The notes beneath the pieces were generated by a model. That model did not search any database and had not been told where the DNA came from. It worked only from the letters and a program-made list of their open reading frames with translations. A program made the position numbers and the translations under genes. DNA of 30,573 nt from Leptolyngbya sp. SIO4C1. GTDB taxonomy: Bacteria; Cyanobacteriota; Cyanobacteriia; Phormidesmidales; Phormidesmidaceae. The stretch spans positions 1 to 30,573 of the forward strand of contig JAAHIA010000010.1 of NCBI GenBank assembly GCA_010671975.1, given 5' to 3'. Each line of letters begins with the position of its first letter. Position 1 is the stretch's first letter. Positions 15,546-22,914 of the stretch are shown here, in pieces.

Positions 15546-16709
15546 ATGCACATCGCGTGGCTTGGTAAAAAATCTCCCTTTTGTGGCAATGTAACCTATG
15601 GCCGAGAGATTACCAATGCCCTGCTAGAACGCGGCTATCGCGTTACCTTTTTACACTTTGCAGAATCTGAGGAGACCCCAGACGACCAGGCTGGTTATGA
15701 AGAGGTCTCGCTGCCGTTCATTTTCAAGTCGCAGATTCTGACTCTGCCCTCGCTGCGCTCAGGCCGCCGGCTAGTTGAGGCCCTAAGGTCGCTACAGCCC
15801 GACATTGTCCATGCGTCACTGACGCTATCGCCGTTAGATTTTAGGCTGCCTGAAATCTGCCATGAGCTCGGCATTCCGCTGGTGGCGACGTTTCATCCGC
15901 CCTTTGATCGCAAGCTGCGCAACCTGACTTCGGGTACGCAGCATTTGGCCTATCAGCTCTATGCGCCCTGCTTGGCAAACTATGACCGGGTGATCGTTTT
16001 TTCTAACCTGCAGCGCAATTTGCTCATCAAGCTGGGCGTCTTAGCAAATCGAGTGGCGGTGATTCCCAACGGGGTCGATGTGTTTAAGTACGCGCCTGGC
16101 CTCTCTCGCATCAAGGCTGAGCTCGGTGCCAAACAGCTGTATGTCTATCAGGGTCGGCTAGCGATTGAAAAAAATGTAGAATCGCTGCTTAAAGGCTGGA
16201 AGCTAGCCAACATGGGGCCCGAAAACAAGCTACTGATTGTGGGCAGCGGTCCGCTGCAGACACCTTTGAAAGCAGCCTATGGCTCAGATGACTCAGTAGT
16301 TTGGCTGGGATTTGTTGCGAGCGAACATCGCCGCATTGAGATTTTGCGCGGTGCAGATGCCTTTATCTTGCCGTCTCTGGTTGAAGGTCTGTCGCTCTCG
16401 CTGCTAGAAGCGATGGCCTGCGGCACCGCCTGCGTGGCTACCGATGCGGGCGCTGACGGCGAAGTGCTAGAGCATGGCGCTGGCATTATCTTAGATACAC
16501 ATCGCGTATCAGCCCAGCTGCAGACGATTCTGCCAATTTTCCGCGACCATCCGGAAATGACCTCAATGCTAGGCAGCAAGGCGCGCCAGCGCGTGCTCGA
16601 TCGCTACACGCTAGGTAAAAATATCACGCAGCTCGAAGAGCTCTATGCTCAGATTGTGCCGAGTAAGGCCAAGCAGTACATCAGCCAGCGCGCTAGCCAA
16701 TATCAATAG
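15546..16709 (+). CDS. GT4-family glycosyltransferase, possibly glycolipid-synthesising
   Basis: A 387-residue GT-B enzyme. The N-terminal domain (MHIAWLGKKSPFCGNVTYGR) binds the acceptor. The C-terminal domain binds the sugar nucleotide, with PNGVD (174-178), GRLAIEKN (203-210) and the EX7E motif E280-E288 in EGLSLSLLEAMACG. The start and the VHASLTLSPLDF block resemble, from memory, cyanobacterial GT4 enzymes such as the digalactosyldiacylglycerol synthase DgdA. That would tie it to thylakoid galactolipids, but I cannot confirm orthology. No signal peptide is present. About 80 bases separate it from the MFS gene, so it may have its own promoter. Confidence 0.85.
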   Translation: MHIAWLGKKSPFCGNVTYGREITNALLERGYRVTFLHFAESEETPDDQAGYEEVSLPFIFKSQILTLPSLRSGRRLVEALRSLQPDIVHASLTLSPLDFRLPEICHELGIPLVATFHPPFDRKLRNLTSGTQHLAYQLYAPCLANYDRVIVFSNLQRNLLIKLGVLANRVAVIPNGVDVFKYAPGLSRIKAELGAKQLYVYQGRLAIEKNVESLLKGWKLANMGPENKLLIVGSGPLQTPLKAAYGSDDSVVWLGFVASEHRRIEILRGADAFILPSLVEGLSLSLLEAMACGTACVATDAGADGEVLEHGAGIILDTHRVSAQLQTILPIFRDHPEMTSMLGSKARQRVLDRYTLGKNITQLEELYAQIVPSKAKQYISQRASQYQ

Positions 16710-16736
16710 CGCTGGTATGCACAGCCGGGCAGCGCT
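16708..16736. terminator. Hairpin between the convergent GT4 and DUF2973 genes
   Basis: AGCGCTG at 16708-16714 and CAGCGCT at 16730-16736 form a perfect 7-base stem with a 15-base loop. The left arm overlaps the last base pair of the GT4 stop codon. A short T-rich stretch follows on the plus strand (TAAGTTAAG) but no strong U-run. It is plausibly a bidirectional 3' end signal. Confidence 0.4.
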
Positions 16737-16772
16737 TAAGTTAAGAAAGACTGTCGCCTAACCCATCTTTAC

Positions 16773-17066
16773 CTACTCGTCTTTGCTGTCGTCACCGCTA
16801 GAAGACGACTCGTATAGCGCATCTAGCTGTTCGCGCGCATCTTTGATTGAGATTGAGCGCATGACCAGCAGCGGCTCATCTAGCACATTGCCGCTATCGT
16901 CGAGCAGCTCAGGGTGCATCGCCGGACGCGACGGCTCAGACAGGGTCGAAGCGGCCCCGGCCGGACGGCGGGCTTCAATGCCAAGGCTAATCAGGTTGCG
17001 AATCAAATTAGCAACCGCAAGGACAGCGAGGACTGTAAAGGCAAATATGTAGAGTAAATGCAACAT
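16773..17066 (-). CDS. DUF2973 family small membrane protein
   Basis: A 97-residue protein with one N-terminal membrane helix (LLYIFAFTVLAVLAVANLI). A short linker follows, then the conserved block HPELLDDSGNVLDEPLLVMRSISIKDAREQLDALYESS, which matches the cyanobacterial DUF2973 family as I recall it. The C terminus is acidic and Ser-rich. It starts six bases after the stop of the DUF2605 gene, and these two families commonly sit together, so they probably act together. Function is unknown; an anchor with a cytoplasmic tail is likely. Confidence 0.85.
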   Translation of the reverse strand: MLHLLYIFAFTVLAVLAVANLIRNLISLGIEARRPAGAASTLSEPSRPAMHPELLDDSGNVLDEPLLVMRSISIKDAREQLDALYESSSSGDDSKDE

Positions 17067-17072
17067 AGCAGG

Positions 17073-17405
17073 CTATTGCGCTGACGATTCAGCTTGGGTT
17101 TCTTGGCGAAAACGAATGGCCACTTGCCAACATTCATGCACCAGCCGATGCCAAGACATGACTAGCGGCATATCAACGCCGGCTTGATTGCCGGTTGCAG
17201 CCGACAGTGCTTGCGTAGCGGTAACTTGATGCTGGGCCTGACGTACTTTTTGTAGCAGGTTTTGCTGCTCAGCGGCACTAAGGAACGGAATATCTTCGGA
17301 TTCAAGCAGGTGAATAGCGCGGCCGAACCAGTGCTGAAAATCCTCTAGCAGCGGATCTAGAACGGCTTTTAAAAGAGCTGGTTCGGGCGAATCAGAATTC
17401 GACAT
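17073..17405 (-). CDS. DUF2605 family protein
   Basis: A 110-residue soluble helical protein. LLKAVLDPLLEDFQHWFGRAIHLLE and the central AAEQQNLLQKVRQAQHQVTATQALSAATG block, ending in the PLVMSWHRLVHECWQVAIRFR helix, fit the cyanobacterial DUF2605 family. I start at ATG 17405 (MSNSDSPEP); the frame reaches 17468 but the added residues look untranslated. It is upstream of and nearly touching the DUF2973 gene on the same strand, consistent with a two-gene operon. No function is known. Confidence 0.83.
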   Translation of the reverse strand: MSNSDSPEPALLKAVLDPLLEDFQHWFGRAIHLLESEDIPFLSAAEQQNLLQKVRQAQHQVTATQALSAATGNQAGVDMPLVMSWHRLVHECWQVAIRFRQETQAESSAQ

Positions 17406-17554
17406 CAATAGGATACAAAAGGTCAGCCATGACTCCCTCGCAGAGCAAATTGCTGAGCGAAAGAACATGCATTTACTACAATGGTAACGTCATTTTTATT
17501 TTGTAACAGTTAAGATATTGCATGCTTTGACCAGGCTGACCTCTCTCGATTCGG

Positions 17555-17794
17555 CTAAGAGCGCGCTATTTCGTCGAGCGTTTGCCAACCCGCTGTCCAC
17601 AGTTGAGAATTCTTAAGCAGTTTTGCATTTAGCCAAAAGCGAACCTGCGGATCGCAGGCAGCCACGAGCTCAGCAAACACCCAGCCGTCCTGGTTTTTAC
17701 GGTTCACCACTTGAAAGTGCCGCCACCCTTGCACCTTGTGCTGCGCGGTCCATTTAGAGCCAACCAGATGCGGAAATTTTTGTTTTTTAGCCAT
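17555..17794 (-). CDS. Trp-rich small protein, TIGR02450 type
   Basis: A 79-residue basic protein with six tryptophans. It carries the motif LVGSKWTAQHKVQGWRHFQV, then QVRFWLNAKLLKNSQLWTAGW, the pattern of the TIGR02450 Trp-rich family found in cyanobacteria and other bacteria. It has no signal or membrane segment. Its function is unknown, and the regular Trp spacing suggests a compact beta fold. It follows the 149-residue membrane protein gene on the same strand, with a strong hairpin between them. Confidence 0.85.
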   Translation of the reverse strand: MAKKQKFPHLVGSKWTAQHKVQGWRHFQVVNRKNQDGWVFAELVAACDPQVRFWLNAKLLKNSQLWTAGWQTLDEIARS

Positions 17795-17833
17795 GAGCGT
17801 GAGAATGGAGTCGTGCTGGGTCCAGAGGAGAGC

Positions 17834-17857
17834 GCCGCTGCTTTTTCCAGCAGCGGC
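17834..17857. terminator. Strong hairpin between two small minus-strand genes
   Basis: GCCGCTGCT (17834-17842) and AGCAGCGGC (17849-17857) are perfect 9-base complements around a 6-base loop. It sits 11 bases beyond the stop of the 149-residue gene. No U-run follows on the minus strand, so it may stabilise the mRNA end rather than terminate. Part of the loop region is repeated near the gene end (TTTTTCCAGC at 17842-17851 and 17880-17889). Confidence 0.5.
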
Positions 17858-17868
17858 CGCGATCGCAG

Positions 17869-18318
17869 CTAGGGCAGTCGTTTTTCCAGCGAGCGAATGT
17901 GAACCGCGCGGCTGGTAATAGTAGCGACCTGATTGCTAAGCGCTACGTAGACGCTACCCGACAGCAGTGCGCTGAGCCCATCGCGGCGATAGGTCAGCTG
18001 TAGCTCAGCCGCCTCAGCTGCTTCCTCAACCAGGGTATAGCCGAGATCGCTCAGCACCGGATTGAGCTGATTGAGGAACGCCTTTTTGCCGCGAATCGAT
18101 CGCTGCAGCGTGCGAGTGCGGTTGAAATAGGTGCCCACTAGGCCACCCACTAACCCTAGGACGGTGCCAAGCTGATTGGGAATTCCGGTTTCAAAACCTA
18201 CTCGCAGCAGCTGATTGGCAAGCAGCGCGCCCACAAGGCTAGTGCCAGCAAAGTAGTAGAGAAACGTCAGGGCAATGCCCGGACCTTGGGGCTCTGATGG
18301 CAGATTGGCGTCACTCAC
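17869..18318 (-). CDS. Hypothetical cyanobacterial-type membrane protein
   Basis: A 149-residue protein with two likely membrane segments near the N terminus (ALTFLYYFAGTSLVGALLANQLL and LGTVLGLVGGLVGTYF). A cytoplasmic domain follows, with VLSDLGYTLVEEAAEAAELQLTYRR, a pattern suited to a small alpha/beta domain. The start is a GTG at 18318 with a weak ribosome site. It is divergent from the ABC ATPase gene across about 120 bases. I recognise no named family. The organisation resembles small membrane proteins of unknown role common in cyanobacteria. Confidence 0.65.
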   Translation of the reverse strand: MSDANLPSEPQGPGIALTFLYYFAGTSLVGALLANQLLRVGFETGIPNQLGTVLGLVGGLVGTYFNRTRTLQRSIRGKKAFLNQLNPVLSDLGYTLVEEAAEAAELQLTYRRDGLSALLSGSVYVALSNQVATITSRAVHIRSLEKRLP

Positions 18319-18427
18319 GGCGGCTCAGTTCAAACTTTAATCGGCTTAAACCTGGTCAACTGCTGCTATCTTCTCAACAGCAAGTTGGTACTCACTTTAC
18401 CCCGACAATGGCACAATGTTGATCCGA

Positions 18428-18440
18428 TGAGGGCGATCGC
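18428..18440 (+). promoter_or_regulatory. Ribosome site merged with a HIP1 octamer at the ABC ATPase start
   Basis: GAGGG (18429-18433) is the likely Shine-Dalgarno. The HIP1 octamer GCGATCGC occupies 18433-18440, ending at the base before the ATG. The dispersed octamer thus makes up the whole spacer between ribosome site and start codon. Confidence 0.6.
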
Positions 18441-19535
18441 ATGATTGAAGTAGAGCAGCTGAGTAAACGCTATGGATCTACAGCAGCAATTCACAACGTA
18501 TCGTTTCAGGTAGAATCGGGCGAGATTTTAGGCTTTTTGGGTCCCAACGGCGCTGGCAAAACCACAACGATGCGGATTTTATCTGGCTATCTGCCGGCCA
18601 CCAGCGGCACGGCCCGAGTCGCCGGCTACGAGGTCCACAGCGATTCGATGGCGGTGCGACAGCGAATTGGCTATCTGCCAGAAATACCACCGCTATATCC
18701 AGAAATGACCGTGGCCGCCTTTTTGCATTTTGTGGCGCGTATTAAGGGGGTCGCGGCCGGCGATCGCGCCGCGCAGGTGGCCTCTGCCATGCAGCGCTGC
18801 AACATTACTGAGAAACGCAATGTCCTGATTCGCAAGCTCTCGAAAGGGTTTCGGCAGCGGGTAGGCATCGCTCAGGCGATTGTGCATGACCCGGCCGTGA
18901 TTATTCTCGATGAGCCGACAGTTGGGCTCGACCCGCGTCAGATTATTGAGGTGCGTCATCTGATCAAGAGCCTGGCCGGACAGCACACGATTATTCTGTC
19001 GACTCACATTTTGCCCGAGGTCAGCATGACCTGCGATCGCGTGGCGATTATCGACCGAGGCGAAATTGTCGCCACTGACACGCCTGAGAACCTACAGGCG
19101 CAGCTAGCCGGGCAGCTGGGCTACATCGTTGAAGTCAGCGGCGAGGAGCAGCGCGCCCAGCAGGTTTTAGAGCTGGTGATTGGGGTAGATAGCATTACGC
19201 CAATAGCGCGCACTAAAGAGCAGCCGGGCCATCCTCGGTTTCAAATTATCGCTGGCGCTGGAGAAGATCCGGGCGCGGCAATTGCAGCAACGGTGGTGCA
19301 GGCCGGGCTAGGGCTCTATGAGCTGACCCGCAATCGCGTCAGCTTAGAAGATGTCTTTATCAATCTGACCATGCAGGACAGCGATGAAGTCAGCGAGGCA
19401 GCGCCGACAGCTGGTGAAGCAGAGCTAGCCCCAGAGGCGGAGCCAGAAATCACCCCAGAAACCGCTCCAGAAACTGCCCCAGCAGCCAACGATTCAGCCG
19501 CGATCGCAGCGTCTCAGGAGGAGCCCCGTGAATAG
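18441..19535 (+). CDS. ABC transporter ATPase, GldA-like
   Basis: A 364-residue ATPase. Walker A is GPNGAGKTT (34-42 region), the signature LSKGFRQR (133-140), Walker B VIILDE (153-158) and the H-loop H189 in STHILPEV. The core ends near residue 310. An acidic Ala/Pro/Glu/Thr-rich tail follows (EAELAPEAEPEITPE onward), probably unstructured and unusual for the family. With the next three genes it matches the arrangement of Gld-type ABC systems. In Bacteroidota these are linked to gliding, and elsewhere they have unknown roles. Its last 8 bases overlap the permease start. Confidence 0.9.
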   Translation: MIEVEQLSKRYGSTAAIHNVSFQVESGEILGFLGPNGAGKTTTMRILSGYLPATSGTARVAGYEVHSDSMAVRQRIGYLPEIPPLYPEMTVAAFLHFVARIKGVAAGDRAAQVASAMQRCNITEKRNVLIRKLSKGFRQRVGIAQAIVHDPAVIILDEPTVGLDPRQIIEVRHLIKSLAGQHTIILSTHILPEVSMTCDRVAIIDRGEIVATDTPENLQAQLAGQLGYIVEVSGEEQRAQQVLELVIGVDSITPIARTKEQPGHPRFQIIAGAGEDPGAAIAATVVQAGLGLYELTRNRVSLEDVFINLTMQDSDEVSEAAPTAGEAELAPEAEPEITPETAPETAPAANDSAAIAASQEEPRE

Positions 19536-20337
19536 CCTGAAAACAGTCTTAGGCAACATCATTGCCATCTATCGCCGCGAGCTGCAGAGCTACTTTGCCT
19601 CGCCGCTGGCCTATGGAATTGCGGCGGTCTTTTGGCTGCTGGCCGGCTTTTTACTCGTCTTGACCGTGTTTGGCCCTGCCGGGCTGCTGTCGCAGTCAGC
19701 GCTGGCCGATCAGTCCGGGCAGGCGGTGCCACCGATTGACTTGCCCTATGAGTTTGTGCGTTTCTATCTCGGGCTGCTGGGGTCGCTGTCAATGTTTGTG
19801 CTGCCGATGCTGTCGATGGGGCTCTACGCTGAGGAGCGCAAGCAGGGCACGCTTGAGCTGCTGGCAACCTCACCAGTGACCAACTGGGTCGTAGCGCTGG
19901 GCAAGCTGCTGGGCGTAGTCACGTTTTATATCACCATGGTGCTGCCGCTGATGGTCTGCGAAGCGCTAATTTTGGCCGCTTCTGACCCGCCGTTTAAATT
20001 CACCATTCTGCTGCTAGGGCATGGCGGCCTGATTCTGCTAGCTGCCGGCGTGCTATCGCTGGGGCTGTTTGTCTCCTCGCTGACTGAGAGCACCGTCCTC
20101 GCCGCTATCTTGACCTTTGCTCTAGTCTTGGTGCTGTGGGTGATTGACGGTGTCGCCAGTGCGGTACCTGGGCCGGTCGGCGATGCGATTGGGCATCTCT
20201 CCTTACTAACCCACTATGACGACTTCATTCAAGGCATCTTAGACACCAGCGGGCTGGTGCTGTTTTTATCCTATGTGGTGCTGGGCCTGTTTCTAACGGC
20301 GCAGTCGATTGAGACCTTGCGCTTTCAGCGCAGCTAG
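19528..20337 (+). CDS. ABC-2 type permease, GldF-like
   Basis: A 269-residue membrane protein with about six membrane segments. It opens IAIYRRELQSYFASPLAYGIAAVFWLLAG, the typical cytoplasmic amphipathic start of ABC-2 permeases, and has the LYAEERKQGTLELLATSPVTNWV loop that contacts the ATPase. The start is a GTG at 19528 after AGGAGGAG, overlapping the ATPase gene by 8 bases. The last 18 bases of the gene, including the stop, are repeated 24 bases later. It should form the channel with the upstream ATPase. Confidence 0.9.
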   Translation: MNSLKTVLGNIIAIYRRELQSYFASPLAYGIAAVFWLLAGFLLVLTVFGPAGLLSQSALADQSGQAVPPIDLPYEFVRFYLGLLGSLSMFVLPMLSMGLYAEERKQGTLELLATSPVTNWVVALGKLLGVVTFYITMVLPLMVCEALILAASDPPFKFTILLLGHGGLILLAAGVLSLGLFVSSLTESTVLAAILTFALVLVLWVIDGVASAVPGPVGDAIGHLSLLTHYDDFIQGILDTSGLVLFLSYVVLGLFLTAQSIETLRFQRS

Positions 20338-20361
20338 ATTAACCGCTTTCAGCGCAGCTAG
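20320..20361 (+). repeat. Direct repeat of the permease gene's last 18 bases
   Basis: CGCTTTCAGCGCAGCTAG occurs at 20320-20337 and again at 20344-20361. The first copy encodes the C terminus and stop codon; the second is untranslated. Each holds a small CGCT-TTC-AGCG inverted repeat. A slippage duplication is the simplest explanation. Confidence 0.8.
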
Positions 20362-20389
20362 CCCCTAGACAGACTTTTGGAATGACGCA

Positions 20390-22219
20390 ATGACAAAATC
20401 TGCTCAAAAATATCTGAAATTTTTGATTTGGCCAGGGCTGGTGCTGCTGACCGCCGGTCTGGTTGCAGGTTTCATTGGCGGCTGGACGGCGCTGCCCGTA
20501 GCGCTGCTAGTGGGTGGCCTGCTGCTGTGCGTAGTTGCGATCGCGCTAGGCGGCTATGCCGTAGGCGAATTTTGGCGCAGCCGGTCTACCCAGGCCGGGA
20601 CAAATGCGGTGGTGGCAACGCTATCGCTGCTGGTGATTTTGGGGCTGATCAACTTTCTGGGCGCTCGCTACGATCAGCGTCTAGATTTGACCGAAGCGCA
20701 GCTGTTTACCCTTGCGCCCGAGTCGCAAACTGTCCTTGAAAATCTTGAGCAGCCAGTTGAGGTTTTTATTTTTGACGCCGCACCTAACCCCACCGATCGA
20801 CAGCTGTTAGAGAGCTATCGCCGCTTTAACCCGGCGCTAACCTATGAGTATGTCGACCCGCGAGCGGAACCGCAGCTGGCCCGCCAGTTTGGCGTTCAAA
20901 CCGTGGGTGAGGTCTACCTACAGGCCGGCGACGAGCGGCTATTGGTGCAGCGCATCAATCCCCAAGAGCGGCTTTCAGAGCGGGAGCTAACCAATCGCCT
21001 CGATCGGCTGGGCCGCGACAGCGAGGCCACTATCTACTTTCTGTCGGGCCACGGCGAATACAAGATTGACGGCACCGAGTCGGGCTATTCGCAGGCAGCT
21101 TTTAGCTTAGAAGAAGAAGGCTTCACGGTTAAAACGCTGAATCTGGCTGACACCCCCGACATCCCTACAGATGCGGCCGCAATCGTGGTCACTGCCTCTG
21201 AGCAGCGCGCCTTTCAGCCGCTGTTTGACACCGAGCGCCAGCGGCTAGAGCAGTATCTCAAACAGGGGGGCAGTCTGCTGCTGCTGGTTGATCCGCAGGT
21301 AACTACGGGGCTAGAGCCGCTGCTCGATCGCTGGGGCGCAGAGCTCGACGATCGCTTCATCATAGACACCTCTGGTGGCGGCCAGCTAGTAGGGCTAGGG
21401 CCGGCGGCACCGCTGGTGACTGACTATGGCAGCCATCCCATTACCGACGAGTTTGAGAACGGTCGCTCGTTTTACCCGCTATCGCGTCCGGTTGGCATTG
21501 AGCCCAAGTCAAGCGTTGAGGCCACACCGCTGCTACTGACCAATCCACAGACCTACGCAGAGCCCATTACCGCATCAGGCGAGCTGCAGATTGATACCGA
21601 AGCGCCGCCTGACGGCCCGTTCAGTATTGGCGTAGCCTTCAGCCGCGCCGCCGAAGCTGGCGCAGCAGCACCGGCAGCTGATGCAGCCGCCTCTACGCCC
21701 GGCACGGCAGCAGCCGGGTCTACAGACGCTGAGCTCACAGAAACCGAGCCCACAGAGCCTACAGGAGCCGAATCTGCAGAAACTGAGCCGGCAGAGCCTG
21801 CAGAAGCCACACCCACAGACGAAGAACCGGCAGAGCCCTCGGCAACAGCCAGCACAGCTGAAGAAACGGACACTTCAGAAACAGTAGCTCCAGCAGCGGC
21901 CGCCGAGTCAGCCGCGAATGCGGCCGAAACTGGTGCAGAAATCCGCTCTGAAGAAGCGCGACTGGTCGTCATCGGCAACGCTAGCTTTGCCACCGATGGG
22001 CTTTTTAGCCAGCAGCTCAATGGAGACGTGTTTCTCAACTCAGTGAGCTGGCTGAGCCAGGTAGATAATCCGACGCTTTCTATTCGACCCAAAGCGATTG
22101 TCAACCGGCGAATTGTGATGACGGTGCAGCAGCAGGTGCTGGTAGCCGTCTTAGCGCTGCTGGTGCTGCCGGGGCTAGGCATTTTGGGGGCCGGCGTGAT
22201 GTGGCTAAGGCGGCGTTAG
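20390..22219 (+). CDS. GldG-like ABC auxiliary protein
   Basis: A 609-residue protein with about three N-terminal membrane segments (between residues 10 and 95). A large extracytoplasmic domain of the ABC_transp_aux/GldG type follows (RYDQRLDLTEAQLFTLAPES, VEVFIFDAAPN, TIYFLSGHGE, LLLLVDPQV), then a C-terminal membrane helix (VLVAVLALLVLPGLGILGAGVMWLRRR). Between the domain and that helix lies a long Glu/Pro/Thr/Ala-rich low-complexity linker (about 420-530, repeats such as TEPTEPT and AEPAEAT). Such a linker is probably disordered. It is encoded just downstream of the permease and before the DUF4340 gene, the usual Gld-like order. Confidence 0.87.
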   Translation: MTKSAQKYLKFLIWPGLVLLTAGLVAGFIGGWTALPVALLVGGLLLCVVAIALGGYAVGEFWRSRSTQAGTNAVVATLSLLVILGLINFLGARYDQRLDLTEAQLFTLAPESQTVLENLEQPVEVFIFDAAPNPTDRQLLESYRRFNPALTYEYVDPRAEPQLARQFGVQTVGEVYLQAGDERLLVQRINPQERLSERELTNRLDRLGRDSEATIYFLSGHGEYKIDGTESGYSQAAFSLEEEGFTVKTLNLADTPDIPTDAAAIVVTASEQRAFQPLFDTERQRLEQYLKQGGSLLLLVDPQVTTGLEPLLDRWGAELDDRFIIDTSGGGQLVGLGPAAPLVTDYGSHPITDEFENGRSFYPLSRPVGIEPKSSVEATPLLLTNPQTYAEPITASGELQIDTEAPPDGPFSIGVAFSRAAEAGAAAPAADAAASTPGTAAAGSTDAELTETEPTEPTGAESAETEPAEPAEATPTDEEPAEPSATASTAEETDTSETVAPAAAAESAANAAETGAEIRSEEARLVVIGNASFATDGLFSQQLNGDVFLNSVSWLSQVDNPTLSIRPKAIVNRRIVMTVQQQVLVAVLALLVLPGLGILGAGVMWLRRR

Positions 22220-22235
22220 AAAGCTCAAAAGCCGG

Positions 22236-22255
22236 CCTTTCGACTTCGCTCAGGG
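22236..22255. repeat. Dispersed palindrome-like element CCTTTCGACTTCGCTCAGGG
   Basis: This 20-base sequence in the gap between the GldG and DUF4340 genes matches, from memory, a short partly palindromic motif of the CCTTCGACTNNGCTCAGG type scattered between genes in many bacteria. Only one copy is seen here. It may form a small hairpin that affects the mRNA of this operon. Confidence 0.4.
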
Positions 22256-22288
22256 CAAGCCGTGATTGAACCTTAGGAGAAGCTAACT

Positions 22289-22912
22289 GTGCAGCGAAGC
22301 ACTTGGATACTACTGGTAGTGGCGATCGCACTGGGGGGCGGCGTGCTGCTCTATGAAAATCAGCGAGGCCAGGAAGCAGGTGAAGCGACCCGCACCGATG
22401 CGATCGCGCCGTTTGAAGAGTCGGCGGTGCAGCAGCTACGCATTGAGCGCTCGGGCGAAACCATTGCGTTTGAGAAAGATGAAGCCGGCGACTGGCGCAT
22501 GACTGAACCGCAGCAGCAGCCGGCAGAGCCGGCCGCCATTGCCTACTTGCTCAATATCTTGACCAACGAGCCAGCGCAGCCGATAAGCGCCGCTGCCGCC
22601 GATCTAGAACCGTTTGGGCTAGCCGAGCCAGCCGCTACGCTAGCGCTGACGCTGACCGATGAAAGCACCTACTCGCTGGCCGTTGGCGATACCGACTTTA
22701 GCGGCAACTCACGCTACGTGCGGCCGCTGACCGCTGAAGCGCCGGCAGACACTGAGACCGTTGGCGCTGAGACCGTTGAGGTATATCTGGTCTCTGGCGG
22801 GCTGAGCAACGGCATCGAACGTCCGCTCGAAGAATGGTTAGTCGCAGACGACGCGGCAGAAGCACTGGATCAGCCGGCCTCGACGCCCGACACGCAGATA
22901 GAGGGCGAATAA
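22289..22912 (+). CDS. DUF4340 domain protein
   Basis: A 207-residue protein with an N-terminal membrane anchor (TWILLVVAIALGGGVLLYENQRG) and an extracytoplasmic domain (VQQLRIERSGETIAFEKDEAGDWRMTEP, YSLAVGDTDFSGNSRYVR) of the DUF4340 type. DUF4340 proteins commonly accompany GldG-like ABC systems. This version is shorter than many family members and has an acidic tail. The start is a GTG at 22289 after AGGAG. It ends two bases before the likely purU start, so the two are surely co-transcribed. Confidence 0.85.
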   Translation: MQRSTWILLVVAIALGGGVLLYENQRGQEAGEATRTDAIAPFEESAVQQLRIERSGETIAFEKDEAGDWRMTEPQQQPAEPAAIAYLLNILTNEPAQPISAAAADLEPFGLAEPAATLALTLTDESTYSLAVGDTDFSGNSRYVRPLTAEAPADTETVGAETVEVYLVSGGLSNGIERPLEEWLVADDAAEALDQPASTPDTQIEGE

Positions 22913-22914
22913 CT

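Noticed and set aside
21553..22182. A long minus-strand frame opposite the GldG-like gene
   Set aside because: Its Ser/Val/Ala-rich sequence is the antisense of the low-complexity linker and shows no domain.
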